A DNA stretch of 64,000 nt from Larix kaempferi (Eukaryota > Streptophyta > Pinopsida > Pinales > Pinaceae). Where the stretch lies: positions 11,353,001 through 11,417,000 of the forward strand of contig BSBM01000994.1 in the NCBI GenBank assembly GCA_027924585.1, read 5' to 3'. Numbering within the stretch: position 1 is the stretch's first letter; the number at the start of each line of letters is the position of its first letter. Below are positions 31,165 through 41,634 of this stretch, piece after piece. Below the pieces are notes generated by a model that worked only from the letters and a program-made list of their open reading frames with translations, had not been told where the DNA came from and searched no databases. A program made the translations under genes and the position numbers.

Positions 31165-31810
31165 TGTTGATGTATATGTAACTTCAGAATGTATTTCACA
31201 TATATGTATATTGTATTCCTATAGAGATGTTATTATTCCTCTATATGGAAGTGTCGCCATTTATATTATAAGTGTCTTAACTTATATTTGATGGGTTATT
31301 AGACCACCTTGTTGGGGTTGGCCCTGTATAAGTCATGTGGGTCAAATGGTTATTAGACCACCCTATTGGGGGTCGACCATGTGGGTCAAAGGGTTATTAG
31401 ACCACCCTAGTGGGGGTCAGCCCAGTCAACATTATGTTAAATGGTTAAGTTGAGGCCGACCTAGTTGAGTAAAGGTCAAGTCAAGTTAGTGTATAAATAG
31501 AGAGTGTGTCTCTCTCATTTTACACATTCTATTCTCTCACTCACACTGTGCAGAGTGGTGCACTTGTGGAGGAGGAGGCTCTGCTGCTAGGAGAAGACTA
31601 TCTCTTGTATTCTGGCTGTATCATTGGTCTATCTATCTCTGAGGAAGTTATTGGGATTTTTCACCTTTATGGTTTTCCCTAAGTAAACTCGGTGTCTCTT
31701 ATGTGCTTGCATTATTGTGTCCATGAATGATATGTTGTAGATTTGCTGTACATGTTGTTCTCTTAGTTAAGATCCTAGATCAGATTGAAGTAAATTCTGA
31801 AAATTTAACA
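31165..31810 (+). mobile_element. Copia solo LTR, same family as the element at 57147
   Basis: 646 bp from TGTTGATGTA to AATTTAACA, with exact duplications TTTTA at 31160-31164 and 31811-31815. It shares with the LTR at 57147-57791 the GGGTTATTAGACCACCCTAG phrase, GTGTATAAATAGAG with the TATA box (31492-31500), TGCACTTGTGGAGGAG and the CTGTGTCTCTTGTG-like phrase. No internal region or second LTR is present, so it arose by recombination between two LTRs. Confidence 0.9.
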
Positions 31811-31815
31811 TTTTA

Positions 31816-33454
31816 AACCAGCCAACCGATGAGATCGGTGGAGAGTAGGACTTCGCGCCATGATATCTCCGAAGAAAATATAAAATCACAGCATCCCCTA
31901 ATGGACAACTATCAATCAAAAATAGTAAATCAAAAGCACACACCTAGAGAAACTACAGCCAAGAGTAGACAAACAGAATGGCTAAATGAGGTCCCGACAC
32001 TAGAGCCAGTATGTCTCTCCTAGGAGAGGCTTGATACTCCCAAACTATAGCCAGAGGTAACAGAATCAGTTATAGAGGCACCCAGGCTTCACTACGTGCA
32101 AAGGGGGCCGTAACCCTCGGCAACAAACAACTATGTTGTCCAACATCTATCTGACTCAAGACACAAACAGTATAACCACTACAAGTACCCTATGTGATAC
32201 CTAGGTAAAAAAACTATGGTCACCGCAGTATAACCAATGCTCAGGGAGACAGTCGCAGGTGGGATCCGTTGTATGGGTAGGGTAGCTAAGCCTGAAACTC
32301 AAGAGGGTCAAATCCCCCAAGAGTCCCCAGATATGAACAAACCCTAGAAATATCTCCCACGTTCAGCCGGTATTGGAGGGATATCTCCGCAACCAACCTC
32401 TCGTGACCTTGTGCTTAACTCTGGTCTGAGTAGAGCTTCCTAAGAACACTGATGTATACCATGGATTTCACCACTCCCTGGTCAGACACATAATGTTTCG
32501 TCTAGTAGTCTTGGATCTTTTACTCACAATGATCTATTCCAAGACTCTAAACCTATGCTAGTTGGTGTACCCTATAAATAAAATCGTTCTAATCAATTTT
32601 AGATTAAGTGTTAATTTTAATGGCTGTGGTTACTCAAAGGATATGGCCGTGAAACTAGTGATGTATATGACTCAATAGTATGCAAAATCATCAAACTCTA
32701 GACTCATCTATCCAATAAAAACAATGCCACTAACATGCAAAATCAATCCAACAGTTTCGAAATAAAGATGCAACTCTTTTATATTTTCAATGCACAAGCA
32801 GAACCTAAATGAAAGAAGCAAGCACTCAATGGAAAAAGTTGTACATGAAAGTAAAAAATTTTGTATTTTCACTTATAAGCGAAAGGAAATTGCAAAACTA
32901 AGTTTTTGTATTTTTCAATATAATGAAATGAAAAATGCAAGCAAAATCCTACTATTCAGTTACAGAAATGCAAAGGAGATCACTCAGACAATCTGGCAAA
33001 TCCCAAATAGTAAGACTCAGCCAATGGAATGAGCTTACAAATTAAAAATGGGTAGGAACCAATGAGGCTCAAAACCAAGAGAAAAGAGAAGATATGGTCA
33101 CAAACAAAGCTTGGAACAGTCAGGAACAAGGCCAAAGAAGACTCAGGAACACTTAGAATCAAACCAGCATAAACCAAAGGTCATGAAAAAACCAAAGCCG
33201 GAGTTGTACACTACTGTCGAAGGAAAACTTGGAGGTACCCGTGGGCTATAGTTCAGACAGAGGCGGGTAGACACGGGAAGAGCTAAGCTCACCCACGGGT
33301 AGGGAAAAGCAAATGAGCAACCAAAGAGTCCAATGGCTCAGAAAATGGGTGTTTTCTATAGAGTATCCAAATGGCTAATTAATGACACAGAGCTTCGACA
33401 AACAACAACTCTAAATAAGGACTAATGCTCAAAAATCCCCAAAAATGGATGTTA
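31816..33454 (-). other. Leader of the - strand Tat element
   Basis: 1.6 kb between Gag and the PBS. No recognisable coding frame. An AT-rich part (about 32560-33000) is followed by a block at 33180-33450 leading to the PBS. Confidence 0.5.
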
Positions 33455-33472
33455 TCCCCAGCGGAGTCGCCA
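33455..33472 (-). promoter_or_regulatory. Primer-binding site of the - strand Tat element (tRNA-Arg type)
   Basis: The - strand reads TGGCGACTCCGCTGGGGA, an 18-base site four bases from the LTR end. It complements a plant tRNA 3' end of the type UCCCCAGCGGAGUCGCCA, which I take to be tRNA-Arg, as used by Ogre/Tat elements. Confidence 0.8.
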
Positions 33473-33476
33473 TTTC

Positions 33477-33876
33477 TGTGTTGGAGAAAACTTCCTATGG
33501 CTTGGGGTGGACCATAATAGACAGCGGACTACCAGAAATTAACTCAATTCCCAATGCTATGCTATATAAATGACAATGCTAAGATAATGAAGAAGATAAC
33601 CAACCTCGATCCAAACATTTGATGTAGATCCTCGTTGGAGCTTTCAATCTGTGTGCTTGAACCTACAAATTAGTCTTGACAGCCAATATACAACAAGCGC
33701 ATCTAATATATAAACGACATTAACATCATCAATAGCAATGGTCCATGATATTATAAGTAAATGCAACCCAATGTAATATAAACACATTCACAACATTGAT
33801 GGACGAGAATATGAGTATTTCTATTAATAAATAACAAGAAGTACAATGTGATACGACCTCTTGTCGGCAACCAATC
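33477..33876 (-). repeat. 5' LTR of the - strand Tat element, inner 400 bp
   Basis: Matches the left LTR from 3798 to about 4196, then stops at the CAATC duplication where the chromovirus element inserted. The other 528 bp are at 38319-38846. Confidence 0.9.
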
Positions 33877-34310
33877 TGTTAGGAACCCATGTCTTTACTT
33901 TGTTAGTATATTGTTGTTGGATGCATATGCTTTGTAAGTCGTCCCATAGTATTTGTTGATCCATAGTTTATATTAGCCCATAGTATTGACCCATAGTATT
34001 GGACACATATGCTTTGTAAGTCGTCCCATAGTATTATATGTCCCACGGTTTTGACTCATAGTATCGGTGCCTAGACTTAGCCCATGGTTTGTATTGACAC
34101 ATAGTATTGACCCATGGTATTGGCACCTAGACTTAGTATATAAGTGTGTGTTGAGGCCTATGAAGGCACCGTGAAGTTAATTGTATTGAGCTTGCTCAAA
34201 GGAGGTTGCCCCCTCGAAGTGGCCCATGATCAATATAAAATTGATTTTGAGTTCTATTATTTCTGATATCTCATGTATTTGCATTAATTAATTATTGCAG
34301 GTTCATCACA
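33877..34310 (+). repeat. 5' LTR of the chromovirus-like element
   Basis: 434 bp, TGTTAGGAACC to TTCATCACA. It contains a run of CCATAGTATTG-type short repeats at about 33940-34130 and a TATA box (TATATAAG, 34137-34144). Confidence 0.9.
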
Positions 34311-34312
34311 TC

Positions 34313-34325
34313 TGGTATCATAGCA
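34313..34325 (+). promoter_or_regulatory. Primer-binding site, initiator tRNA-Met
   Basis: TGGTATCATAGCA two bases after the LTR; TGGTATCA plus AGC is the usual tRNA-Met primer match, with one mismatch. Confidence 0.85.
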
Positions 34326-35333
34326 CTTTCTTGGGCTCGTTGGGTGGAATTTCTGCCAAATTTTTTTTCGCATCTGTTGCAGCTTTGGATTTGGCAATAA
34401 TCCCTATCCGCTTAACTATGGGAAGTACTTGGGCATAAGCCCTAAAACTCATTGTGAGGAGTACCACAGGAACGCCAAAGTAGCTGGCCCATTGAGACGA
34501 CCTGCCAGCGAAAAGGGCAACGACCCCTACCTGATTGACTAGTTCCCACCCGTGAGGTAAACCAAGAGCTGTCGTTTGTGGCAAAGCAGTTATCAGTTTT
34601 ACCTGAGCCGTGGAGTGAGGGGTACTGCCCCAATAAGCAAGCCGTCAGACCCCATTGGTGGCCGAGTGAAACACCTGAACTGTTAGGAAGCCGTACATAC
34701 CTCGGGTCCATATCTATTTTCAGTTGAACTATTGCCGATCACTTCCGCTCCAGATCGAGCCGTTTCAGATCTATTTTGAAAGTCGTTCCAAATCCAGTCA
34801 TCGTTTCAGATCCAGATGTTTTCGATCCCTTCCGTGCCGTTGCAGATCCATCTGTTGCGGATCCCTTCCACGCCGCTATTGCCGATCCATTTCTGAAATA
34901 AATAAATAAATAAAATAAAAAATAAAAATCTGTTTTTCGGCCATATCTCCCTTGTTTCAACTCTGTTTTCCTGGAAACTTCACTGACATCCCTGCAATCC
35001 GATTTTGCATATTTCATTCCTGAATACCCTATCCCAAATTCCACTTCCCAAGACCAGAAATCCCACATTTGTCTATTTTTAGGGTTTCCCATAACTTCTT
35101 CAATTTTCACCCGATTGCCTTCAAATTTTACCATAGAGTTCCCGCTTCTAAAATCCCCATTTTTTGCTTCCCTGTCCCTCAGAAAGTGTTGAAAACCTAG
35201 TCAAACCCCAATTACCCCTCCGGGTTTTTCCCAAATCCAAATTTCCCCTTACTAAATAAGCTTGTGTTTGTGTTTTTCTATCCATTCCCCCCCCCCCCCA
35301 CAAAAAAAATAAAAAATAAAAAAATTACTGGTT
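34326..35333 (+). other. Leader of the chromovirus-like element
   Basis: 1 kb without a supported gene. The part at about 34326-34710 is higher in GC than the rest and has overlapping frames on the - strand (34711-34442 and 34584-34318), whose origin I cannot identify. A degenerate CAGATCCN-type repeat lies at 34740-34880. A C11 tract followed by A-rich sequence lies at about 35288-35325. Confidence 0.5.
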
Positions 35334-36245
35334 ATGGTTGTCACTCTCATAGGAGAAAACACCATGGAGGAAGCACTTGCAGCCATCCAAACCAAACTCC
35401 AAGATCTGGATGAAAAATTTCTCAGCCTCCATCTTCAGCATTCAGCCATGAAGAATAACCGACAACCAGAACCTTTTGCAACCACCGAGTTCTCTTCTTC
35501 TAGCAATTTTCGCGGGCCGAAGCTTGATTTTCCTCGCTTCAATGGTACTAATCCGACTGGATGGATATACCGAGTAGAACAATATTTCAGTCTACATAAT
35601 ACTTTTGATGTTCAGAAAGTTCCACTTGCATCCTTTCATTTGGAACAGGAATCCCTTCAATGGTACCGTTGGTACATCAAAGCTCATCCTGAGCCAAACT
35701 GGATAGATTTTTGCCAACTCCTTTCGCCACGATTTGGTCCTAGTGATTTTGACGACTTCACAGGAGCACTCACTAAACTTCACCAAACTGGCACAGTGAG
35801 AGAGTATCAGATGGAATTTGAGAAACTAGCCAATCACACAGAAGGATTATCTGATGAATTCTATAGGAGTTGTTTTATCAGTGGTCTCAAGGATGAAATC
35901 CGCTCAGAGGTCAAAATGTTTTGTCCCAACACAATGATGGAAGTCCTAGGGTTGGCTAAGCTAGCCGAGGACAAGATCGCAGCTCAACAACACTCCAAAC
36001 CCACCTTTGTTCCCTTCAGAAATATGGGTTCCCAACGACCTCACATCACGCCTGCTCCTCAACCAACTCCTATCAAGCAATTGTCTGAAACAGAGATGCA
36101 GGCACGTCGAGAAAAAGGGCTTTGTTATAATTGTGATGAGAAATTCACTCGGGGACATAGATGTGTTCCACAAAAAATCTCTATCTCTTGGATGTGGATT
36201 CTCCCCCTACCTCAGAACTTGATGAAGAAGCTCCAGATACAGTAG
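35334..36245 (+). CDS. Gag of the chromovirus-like gypsy element
   Basis: 303 residues; a second ATG 10 codons in (35364) may be the true start. There is an N-terminal coiled-coil-like segment (MEEALAAIQTKLQDLDEKF), then the retrotransposon Gag domain (GPKLDFPRFNGTNPTGWIYR, SLQWYRWY, FGPSDFDDFTGALTKLHQTG, FISGLKDEIR) at about residues 60-210. A CCHC knuckle CYNCDEKFTRGHRC lies at about 265-278. After the knuckle the frame loses similarity and ends. The same frame, interrupted by stops at 36243 and about 36352, resumes with the protease, so a Gag-Pol fusion was once a single frame. Confidence 0.85.
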   Translation: MVVTLIGENTMEEALAAIQTKLQDLDEKFLSLHLQHSAMKNNRQPEPFATTEFSSSSNFRGPKLDFPRFNGTNPTGWIYRVEQYFSLHNTFDVQKVPLASFHLEQESLQWYRWYIKAHPEPNWIDFCQLLSPRFGPSDFDDFTGALTKLHQTGTVREYQMEFEKLANHTEGLSDEFYRSCFISGLKDEIRSEVKMFCPNTMMEVLGLAKLAEDKIAAQQHSKPTFVPFRNMGSQRPHITPAPQPTPIKQLSETEMQARREKGLCYNCDEKFTRGHRCVPQKISISWMWILPLPQNLMKKLQIQ

Positions 36246-36354
36246 ATGATCAGGTCGAAATTCAACACCCGCCTGTTGACACCCCCATCTCAGGATGACC
36301 CACCCGAGATCTCTCTCCATGCTGTAACCGACGTCACCACCCCACAAACAATGT

Positions 36355-37298
36355 GAGTCAGGGGATACTTCAAGAAGCTCCCTCTTACCATACTCATTGA
36401 TTCTAGTAGAACTCATAACTTTATTGATCCTCGGATTGCCAAACAGGCTAATTGTTTTGTCCATCCTTGCTCCAACTTTGAAGTCATGGTTGACAATGGG
36501 GGAACCTTACCTTGCAAGGGGAAGTGTCACAATGTGCGTATCTCTATGGAATATTATAACCTGTGCTCTCACATGTTTGCCTTGTCCTTAGGCGGATGTG
36601 ATGTGGTTTTGGGAATTCAATGGTTACGCACACTTGGCCCCATCTTATGGGATTTTGCTGAACTTTGGATGCAGTTTTCAGTCAATGGGGCACAACACAA
36701 ATTTATGGGCTTACAACCAGGGTCTCTGTGCATCATTAGTTCACATCACCTGGAAAAAATACTTAAGAAGAATTCACATGATGTCATCGCTCAGCTCCAT
36801 TCCATTCAGATGCACCCATCAACAGTCTCCACTGCTTCCTTGGATAGATATGCAGGTGTCTTTGCTGAACCAATGAGCTTGTTTCCTTCAAGAGATCTTT
36901 TCAGTAAGAATTTAGCCACATCTACCTCTCAGCAGGAAATGATGACTATTTTGCATACAGTCCAGAAGTGGCAGCCATCCCTATTGGGGAATTATTTCTG
37001 CATCAAGACTGATCTCCAGAGTCTGGAAACTTTCCTGGAACAACGGGTCTCCTCCCCAACACACCTAAAATGGGTTATCCAACTCATGGGTTATGACTAT
37101 GCGACCACTTACCAGAAGGGTAAGGACAATATGGTGGAAGATGCTCCTCCTTGCACATTTGATGACCTAGTTTCTCTTACAGTTATTTCTCTGCTTGTTC
37201 CAAATTGGTTGCAATATGTTCAACGGGGCTATCTCTTCTATGAAATCCATGCTTCTTCATCAGTACGGCACTCTGGGTTCCTCAAAACATATGACTAG
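36355..37298 (+). pseudogene. Protease fused by deletion to an RNase H remnant
   Basis: The frame encodes LPLTILIDSSRTHNFIDPRI, a gypsy aspartic protease whose active-site LIDSGS has become LIDSSR, followed by GGCDVVLGIQWLRTLGPILW. After YAGVFAEPMSLFPSRD, where the RT should begin, it jumps to ILHTVQKWQPSLLG, KTDLQSLETFLEQRVSSP and YQKGKDNMVEDAPP, the C-terminal half of gypsy RNase H. RT and the N-terminal RNase H (about 350 residues) are absent, yet 36486-37298 stays open. The deletion therefore kept the frame, by chance or by selection. Confidence 0.8.
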
Positions 37299-37850
37299 GA
37301 ACAATGTAACTTCTTTTGGCAGGGACTCAAAAGGACAATTCAACGGATGGTCGTTGACTGTGATACTTTCCAGGTCAACAAGGGTGAAACGACCCTCCTT
37401 TCGGGACTGCTCGAACCCTTACCCATCCCTCCACAGATTTGGACAACTATTTCTATGAATTTCCTAGAAGTGCTCCAGTGGTATAGTACCACATCTCAAA
37501 GGACACCATATGAAGCAGTCTCTGTACAGGTACCACTAGTTCTTCTTCCATACACCTTCAGCAGCTCCCCAGTTCAGGAAATTGACTCAATTCTTCGAAA
37601 CCTTGATCAGCTTCTTCTCATTCTGCAGGACAATTTTCACATGGCAAGAATTCGACTGAAACAACAAGCCAATCAGCACCGTTCTGAGCGCACTTTTCAC
37701 ATCGTTGATATGGTTCTTCTTCGTCTACAACCTTCCATGCAATCCTCCCTGAAACTCCAAAGGTGCCAGTGGCTCAGAATGCAACTCGAGGATGCTACAG
37801 GGGACCCATTCCTTCAGATTCTACATCAATTTCCACATCTAAAGCTTTGA
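37299..37850 (+). pseudogene. Integrase remnants of the chromovirus-like element
   Basis: The sequence contains NFFWQGLKRTIQRMVVDCDTFQ, the end of the integrase zinc region with one ligand altered, LLEPLPIPPQIWTTISMNFLE at the start of the core, and then QRTPYEAV and ANQHRSERTFHIVDMVLLRLQP from the C-terminal part. Nearly the whole catalytic core with its DDE residues is missing. No chromodomain is visible before the PPT. Confidence 0.75.
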
Positions 37851-37866
37851 GGACAAAGCTTTTTCT

Positions 37867-37879
37867 AAGGGAGAGGGGA
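37867..37879 (+). promoter_or_regulatory. Polypurine tract of the chromovirus-like element
   Basis: AAGGGAGAGGGGA immediately before the 3' LTR. Confidence 0.85.
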
Positions 37880-38313
37880 TGTTAGGAACCCATTTCTTTA
37901 CTTTGTTAGTATATTGTTGTTGGACGCATATTCTTTGTAAGTCATCTCGTAGTATTTGTTGATCCATAGTTTATATTAGCCCATAGTATTGACCCATAGT
38001 ATTGGACACATATGCTTTGTAAGTCGTCCCATAGTATTATATGTCCCATGGTTTTGACTCATAGTATTGGCGCCTAGACTTAGCCCATGGTTTGTATTGA
38101 CACATAGTATTGACCCATGGTATTGGCGCCTAGACTTAGTATATAAGTGTGTGTTGAGGCCTATGAAGGCACCGTGAAGTTAATTGTATTGAGCTTGCTC
38201 AAAGGAGGTTGCCCCCTCGAAGTGGCCCGTGATCAATATAAAAGTGATTTTGAGTTCTATTATTTTTTATATCTCCTGTATTTGCATTAATTAATTATTG
38301 CAGGTTCATCACA
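37880..38313 (+). repeat. 3' LTR of the chromovirus-like element
   Basis: 434 bp, the same length as the 5' LTR, with about 15 substitutions. Confidence 0.92.
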
Positions 38314-38318
38314 CAATC

Positions 38319-38846
38319 TGAACCAAGATCTGGGTCAATCCACTTGTGCCTCCACCACTTCAATCCTCCATGGAATGGCAAACTCAAACTATGATAGGAG
38401 TTTGGAAGGTGAACATAAAGGGTTCACAACTACAAGGATCAATGAGTGTAGACTCAAGATAGGACAAAAATCCACTAGATTTCTCTTCCTCTCCTTTCTC
38501 CTCCCATCCATAAGCCATATGTGCTCAATATATAGTCCTCTCAAAGGTAGGTGAAAGGACACATCGAGGCGTTTCTGGGGAAAATGGAGGGCCAAAGGTC
38601 ACCCTATGACCGCTTTTTGGTAGTAAAAAGTAATTAACTAGTGATTTTTACCATTTTACATGCTACGCGCAGGCTATAGTGATGCAACCCATGGGTACAC
38701 CCACTATAATGATGCAGCTAGCGTACAGGGGAAAAAATAGGGAAAATAGTGTCTCTGGAGGATAAAAAGTGGATCTATGTCAGTAAAATGGATTCTCTAG
38801 GCCAAAGAGTGATGATGCTCACAAGGTGGAAAATTACGTTGTAACA
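38319..38846 (-). repeat. 5' LTR of the - strand Tat element, outer 528 bp
   Basis: Continues the LTR interrupted at 33876 and ends at the TCTAT duplication (38847-38851). It matches about 4197-4724. Confidence 0.9.
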
Positions 38847-38851
38847 TCTAT

Positions 38852-39530
38852 ATACCAAATGAACCATACTGGTTCACCCAAAATATTTATCTTCACCCCT
38901 GATGATGTTGAGATCTATGAGATCTCCACATGAAGAGTTGTTGCATTAGGCATTGTCAATCATTCCACCAAAGTCTACAAGTTTTCACATTTTTTTCCTA
39001 TATCTCCACCTATAACACTCCTCTCTCATGCTAATGAAGAAAGCAAACTTTGGAATGAGAGGTTTGGTCATCTAAGTTACAAATACCTTCATTAATTACA
39101 TGATAAAAACATGGTTTTTTGGTTTCCAAACATCACATTTACTAAGGGAGTCTGTCAGGGTTGTATTCTAGGAAAACACCTAGAGAGAAAGTTTGAGAGA
39201 TCCATATCTAATAGAACCTATGCACCCTTGGATTTGATCCAGAGTGACATTGTTGGTCATTTCCCTCATTTTTCACTAAACAAATCTAGATACTTACTTA
39301 CCTTAATTTATGGCCATTCTAGGTATTGTTGGGTCTACTTCTTGCAGTTCAAGTCTGATCTTTTTGGCTATTTCAAGGTTTTTAAATCCTTTGTTGAAAA
39401 TCAGTCTGGTAGGAAGATAAAATAAATCGGATCCAATAATGGGAGAGAGTACATTAAATCATATTTTTAGTAGCTTTGTGTAGTGGCTGGCATACACATG
39501 CAACACACTGTGCCATACACTCCTCAGCAA
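38852..39530 (+). pseudogene. Copia GAG-pre-integrase and integrase remnant (host of the nest, right part)
   Basis: Continues the copia frame broken at 3797. It encodes GSPKIFIFTPDDVEI, ESKLWNERFGHLSYKYLH (GAG-pre-integrase), GVCQGCILGKHLERKF (zinc region), and the integrase core start PLDLIQSDIVGHFPHFSLNK, YFLQFKSDLFGYFKVFKSFV, then SNNGREYIKSYF and AGIHMQHTVPYTPQQ. Stops occur near 38929, 39094, 39423 and 39468. The sequence leaves integrase at about 39535, where a minisatellite begins, so RT, RNase H and the 3' LTR of this element are gone. Confidence 0.8.
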
Positions 39531-39534
39531 ATTC

Positions 39535-39965
39535 AATACAAGGTTAAATTCAATCCATGTTTGAATTCAATCCATGGTAGACTCCAATCATTGGTTGACT
39601 TCAATACATGGTTCACATCAAGCTAAGGTTAACTTCAATCCATGGTTGACTTCGATCCAATATTGAGTTCAATCCAAGATTAAATTCAATCCATGGTTGA
39701 CTTTAATCCATGGACGAATTCAATCCAAGGTTGACTGCAATCCATGGTTTCCTTCAATGCAAGGTTGACTTCAATCCATATTTGACTTCATTCCATAGTT
39801 GACTTTTAAGAAAGGTTGACTTCAATCCAAGGTTGACTTCAAACTATGGTTGACTCTCATTAATAATCAATGACCATATTCCTATGTTGACTATGGTGGA
39901 CTTTTGGTTAACTATGGTTGACTTTGGTTCACTTCAATCAAAGGTTGAATTTTGGGCTAGTGAAA
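39535..39965. repeat. Minisatellite of GGTTGACTTCAATCCAT units
   Basis: About 20 degenerate copies of a 17-22-bp unit (GGTTGACTTCAATCCAT or AAGG variants). It starts exactly where copia integrase similarity ends. Confidence 0.85.
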
Positions 39966-41009
39966 GGTAATGATACCCACTTATGATGCGTTAGTTGCAA
40001 TGGCATGCTGGAAAAATATAAATATTATCATTAAAATGAATTAGTAGAGGTAGCTACAAATATTTTTAGAATTAGGTGTATCACCTTCTGGAATATATAA
40101 CTTTTATTTATGGAAAAGTTTTATAGCCACCCCAAAATGTCTTAATTTTAAGATTGGTATGTTATTTTTTATCTAAAACATAATACATATGTTCACATTG
40201 GTCCACCAATTTTTTATGTAAATTGTCAAATTATGAGGAAAAAAATATGTAGAGGTGTAGGAAACAGATGGATCTTGTGCAGGGCTATTTTTCCAAAATT
40301 TTAAAAGTTAATTTTATATATTTTTTAAATTACGAAAATCAGTGAAGCCCTAAAATGACATGATCGAGTGTTGGTCCACCATATTATGGTCTGAACATAA
40401 TCAATCAACTTTTTTTTAGCTTGTAGGTATTCATGTACTCTTGTGTGGGTTCTTTTCTATTTTCAAAATATGTAATCCAATCAAAACTTATAGCGCAAAT
40501 AAACAACCTATGTTTTTTACAAATTTGACATGAGTGCAGTTAAAAATGAATTAAAAATAGAAAACAATAACAGATCTATTCAAAAAATATATAGTTAGAA
40601 TCTACACACGGAGCTCGACAAGTGTGTGCAATTTCATCAGTAGTGCACAAGTGGAGCATATGCAGAACTAAGCGTTAAAAAAATGAAGTTATAGAAATTG
40701 GTGTGTTCAACCATAACTCAGACCTAGCCTCAAGGTTTGGAAATCCAAATTTAGTACCAAACCTCCAAGAGTGAAAAAAAATTGAATCCAAACACGTGTG
40801 TGTGTAGATGCGTGCACGCATAGATGCGTGTGCACTTGTATATGCGAGCACGCCTTGCTGCATGCACGTGTTAATTTTGAAACCTTCATCTTTTTCTATC
40901 TCTCCCTAAAATCCCTATCCATATATATAACCCCACCCCCCCTCTCTTCCTATCCACCCAATATCAAACACCCAACCCTTAAAACCTATAACCCATATCA
41001 AGTTTAGAG
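39966..41009. other. Stretch without a gene
   Basis: AT-rich sequence with no recognisable coding or element structure. A run of alternating purine-pyrimidine (GTGTGTGTAGATGCGTGCAC and onwards) lies at about 40795-40870. Confidence 0.5.
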
Positions 41010-41490
41010 AGATAGTCAGAGAGAGAGAGAGAGAGAAATATTGGAGGCTATGGGTTTAGTGAGATAGAGATTGGGGGTTAGGGGTTTAGAGAGAGGGAGG
41101 GAGAGATCGGAGGTATGGGGCTTAGAGAGAGAGATGCAGAGAGAGAGAGAGAGAGGGGGACTGGGGATTAGGGGATTAAAGAAATAGAGTGAGAGGAAAA
41201 GAAATTGGTTGTTATGGGTTTCGGGAGAAACATTAATAGATTGTGGGTAAGTGTTTAGAGAGAGAAAACAAGGGTTAGGCATCTAGAGAGAAAAAGAGAT
41301 ATTGGAGGTTAGAGGTCTAGAGAGAGAGAGAGAATTGGAGGTATTGGGGGTTACATGTTTAGAGAGAGAGAGAGATAGAAATAGAGGTATTGGGGGTTAT
41401 AGGTTTAGAGAGAGAGAGAGAGAATGGAGGTTATGGGTTTAGAGAAAAAGAGGAAGAGAAAGTAAGGGATTGGTGGTTAGGTACTTAGAA

Positions 41491-41525
<35 letters not shown>

Positions 41526-41634
41526 TAGAGAGAGACAGAGAGAGAGAGAGAGGAAGATTAGATCTTTGTGGTTTATAGGGAGGGAAAGAGAAATTGGTGG
41601 TTAGGTGTTTAGAGAGTGAGAGAGAGAGGGAGAG
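41010..41634. repeat. GA-rich complex array, first block
   Basis: Units of about 35-55 bp made of (AG)n, GATTGG, GGTTAGGGGTTTAGAG. Interrupted at 41635 by an LTR-like insert and continuing at 42711. Frames rich in Arg/Glu on one strand and Ser/Leu on the other are by-products. Confidence 0.85.

Larger units (their letters stand above)
33877..38313 (+). mobile_element. Internally deleted chromovirus-like Ty3/gypsy element
   Basis: 4437 bp, flanked by CAATC (33872-33876 and 38314-38318), with 434-bp LTRs, an initiator-Met PBS, Gag, protease, pieces of RNase H and integrase, and a PPT. The RT core and the integrase catalytic core are missing, so it is non-autonomous. The LTRs differ at about 15 of 434 positions by eye (about 3.5 %). 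It lies inside the LTR of the - strand Tat element and so is younger than it. Confidence 0.92.
3798..38846 (-). mobile_element. Older Tat-type Ty3/gypsy element, - strand, with three later insertions
   Basis: Flanked by the exact 5-bp duplication TCTAT at 3793-3797 and 38847-38851. In its own orientation the 5' LTR is at the right and the 3' LTR at the left (3798-4724). The PBS is at 33472-33455 and the PPT at 4734-4725. After subtracting the + strand Tat element, the solo LTR, the nested chromovirus and their TSDs, about 14.2 kb remains. Coding order on the - strand is gag, PR, RT, gypsy RNase H, IN, archaeal-type RNase H, then an antisense PMD-like gene. All coding parts carry stops or deletions. 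The two LTR copies differ by several per cent by eye, so it is older than the + strand Tat element. Confidence 0.9.

Noticed and set aside
34318-34711. Organelle-derived gene fragment in the chromovirus leader
   Set aside because: Some overlapping frames looked protein-like, but I could not match them to any plastid or mitochondrial gene, so I report only an unidentified block.
40795-40870. Z-DNA-forming regulatory element
   Set aside because: The alternating purine-pyrimidine run is short and imperfect, and nothing nearby is a gene.
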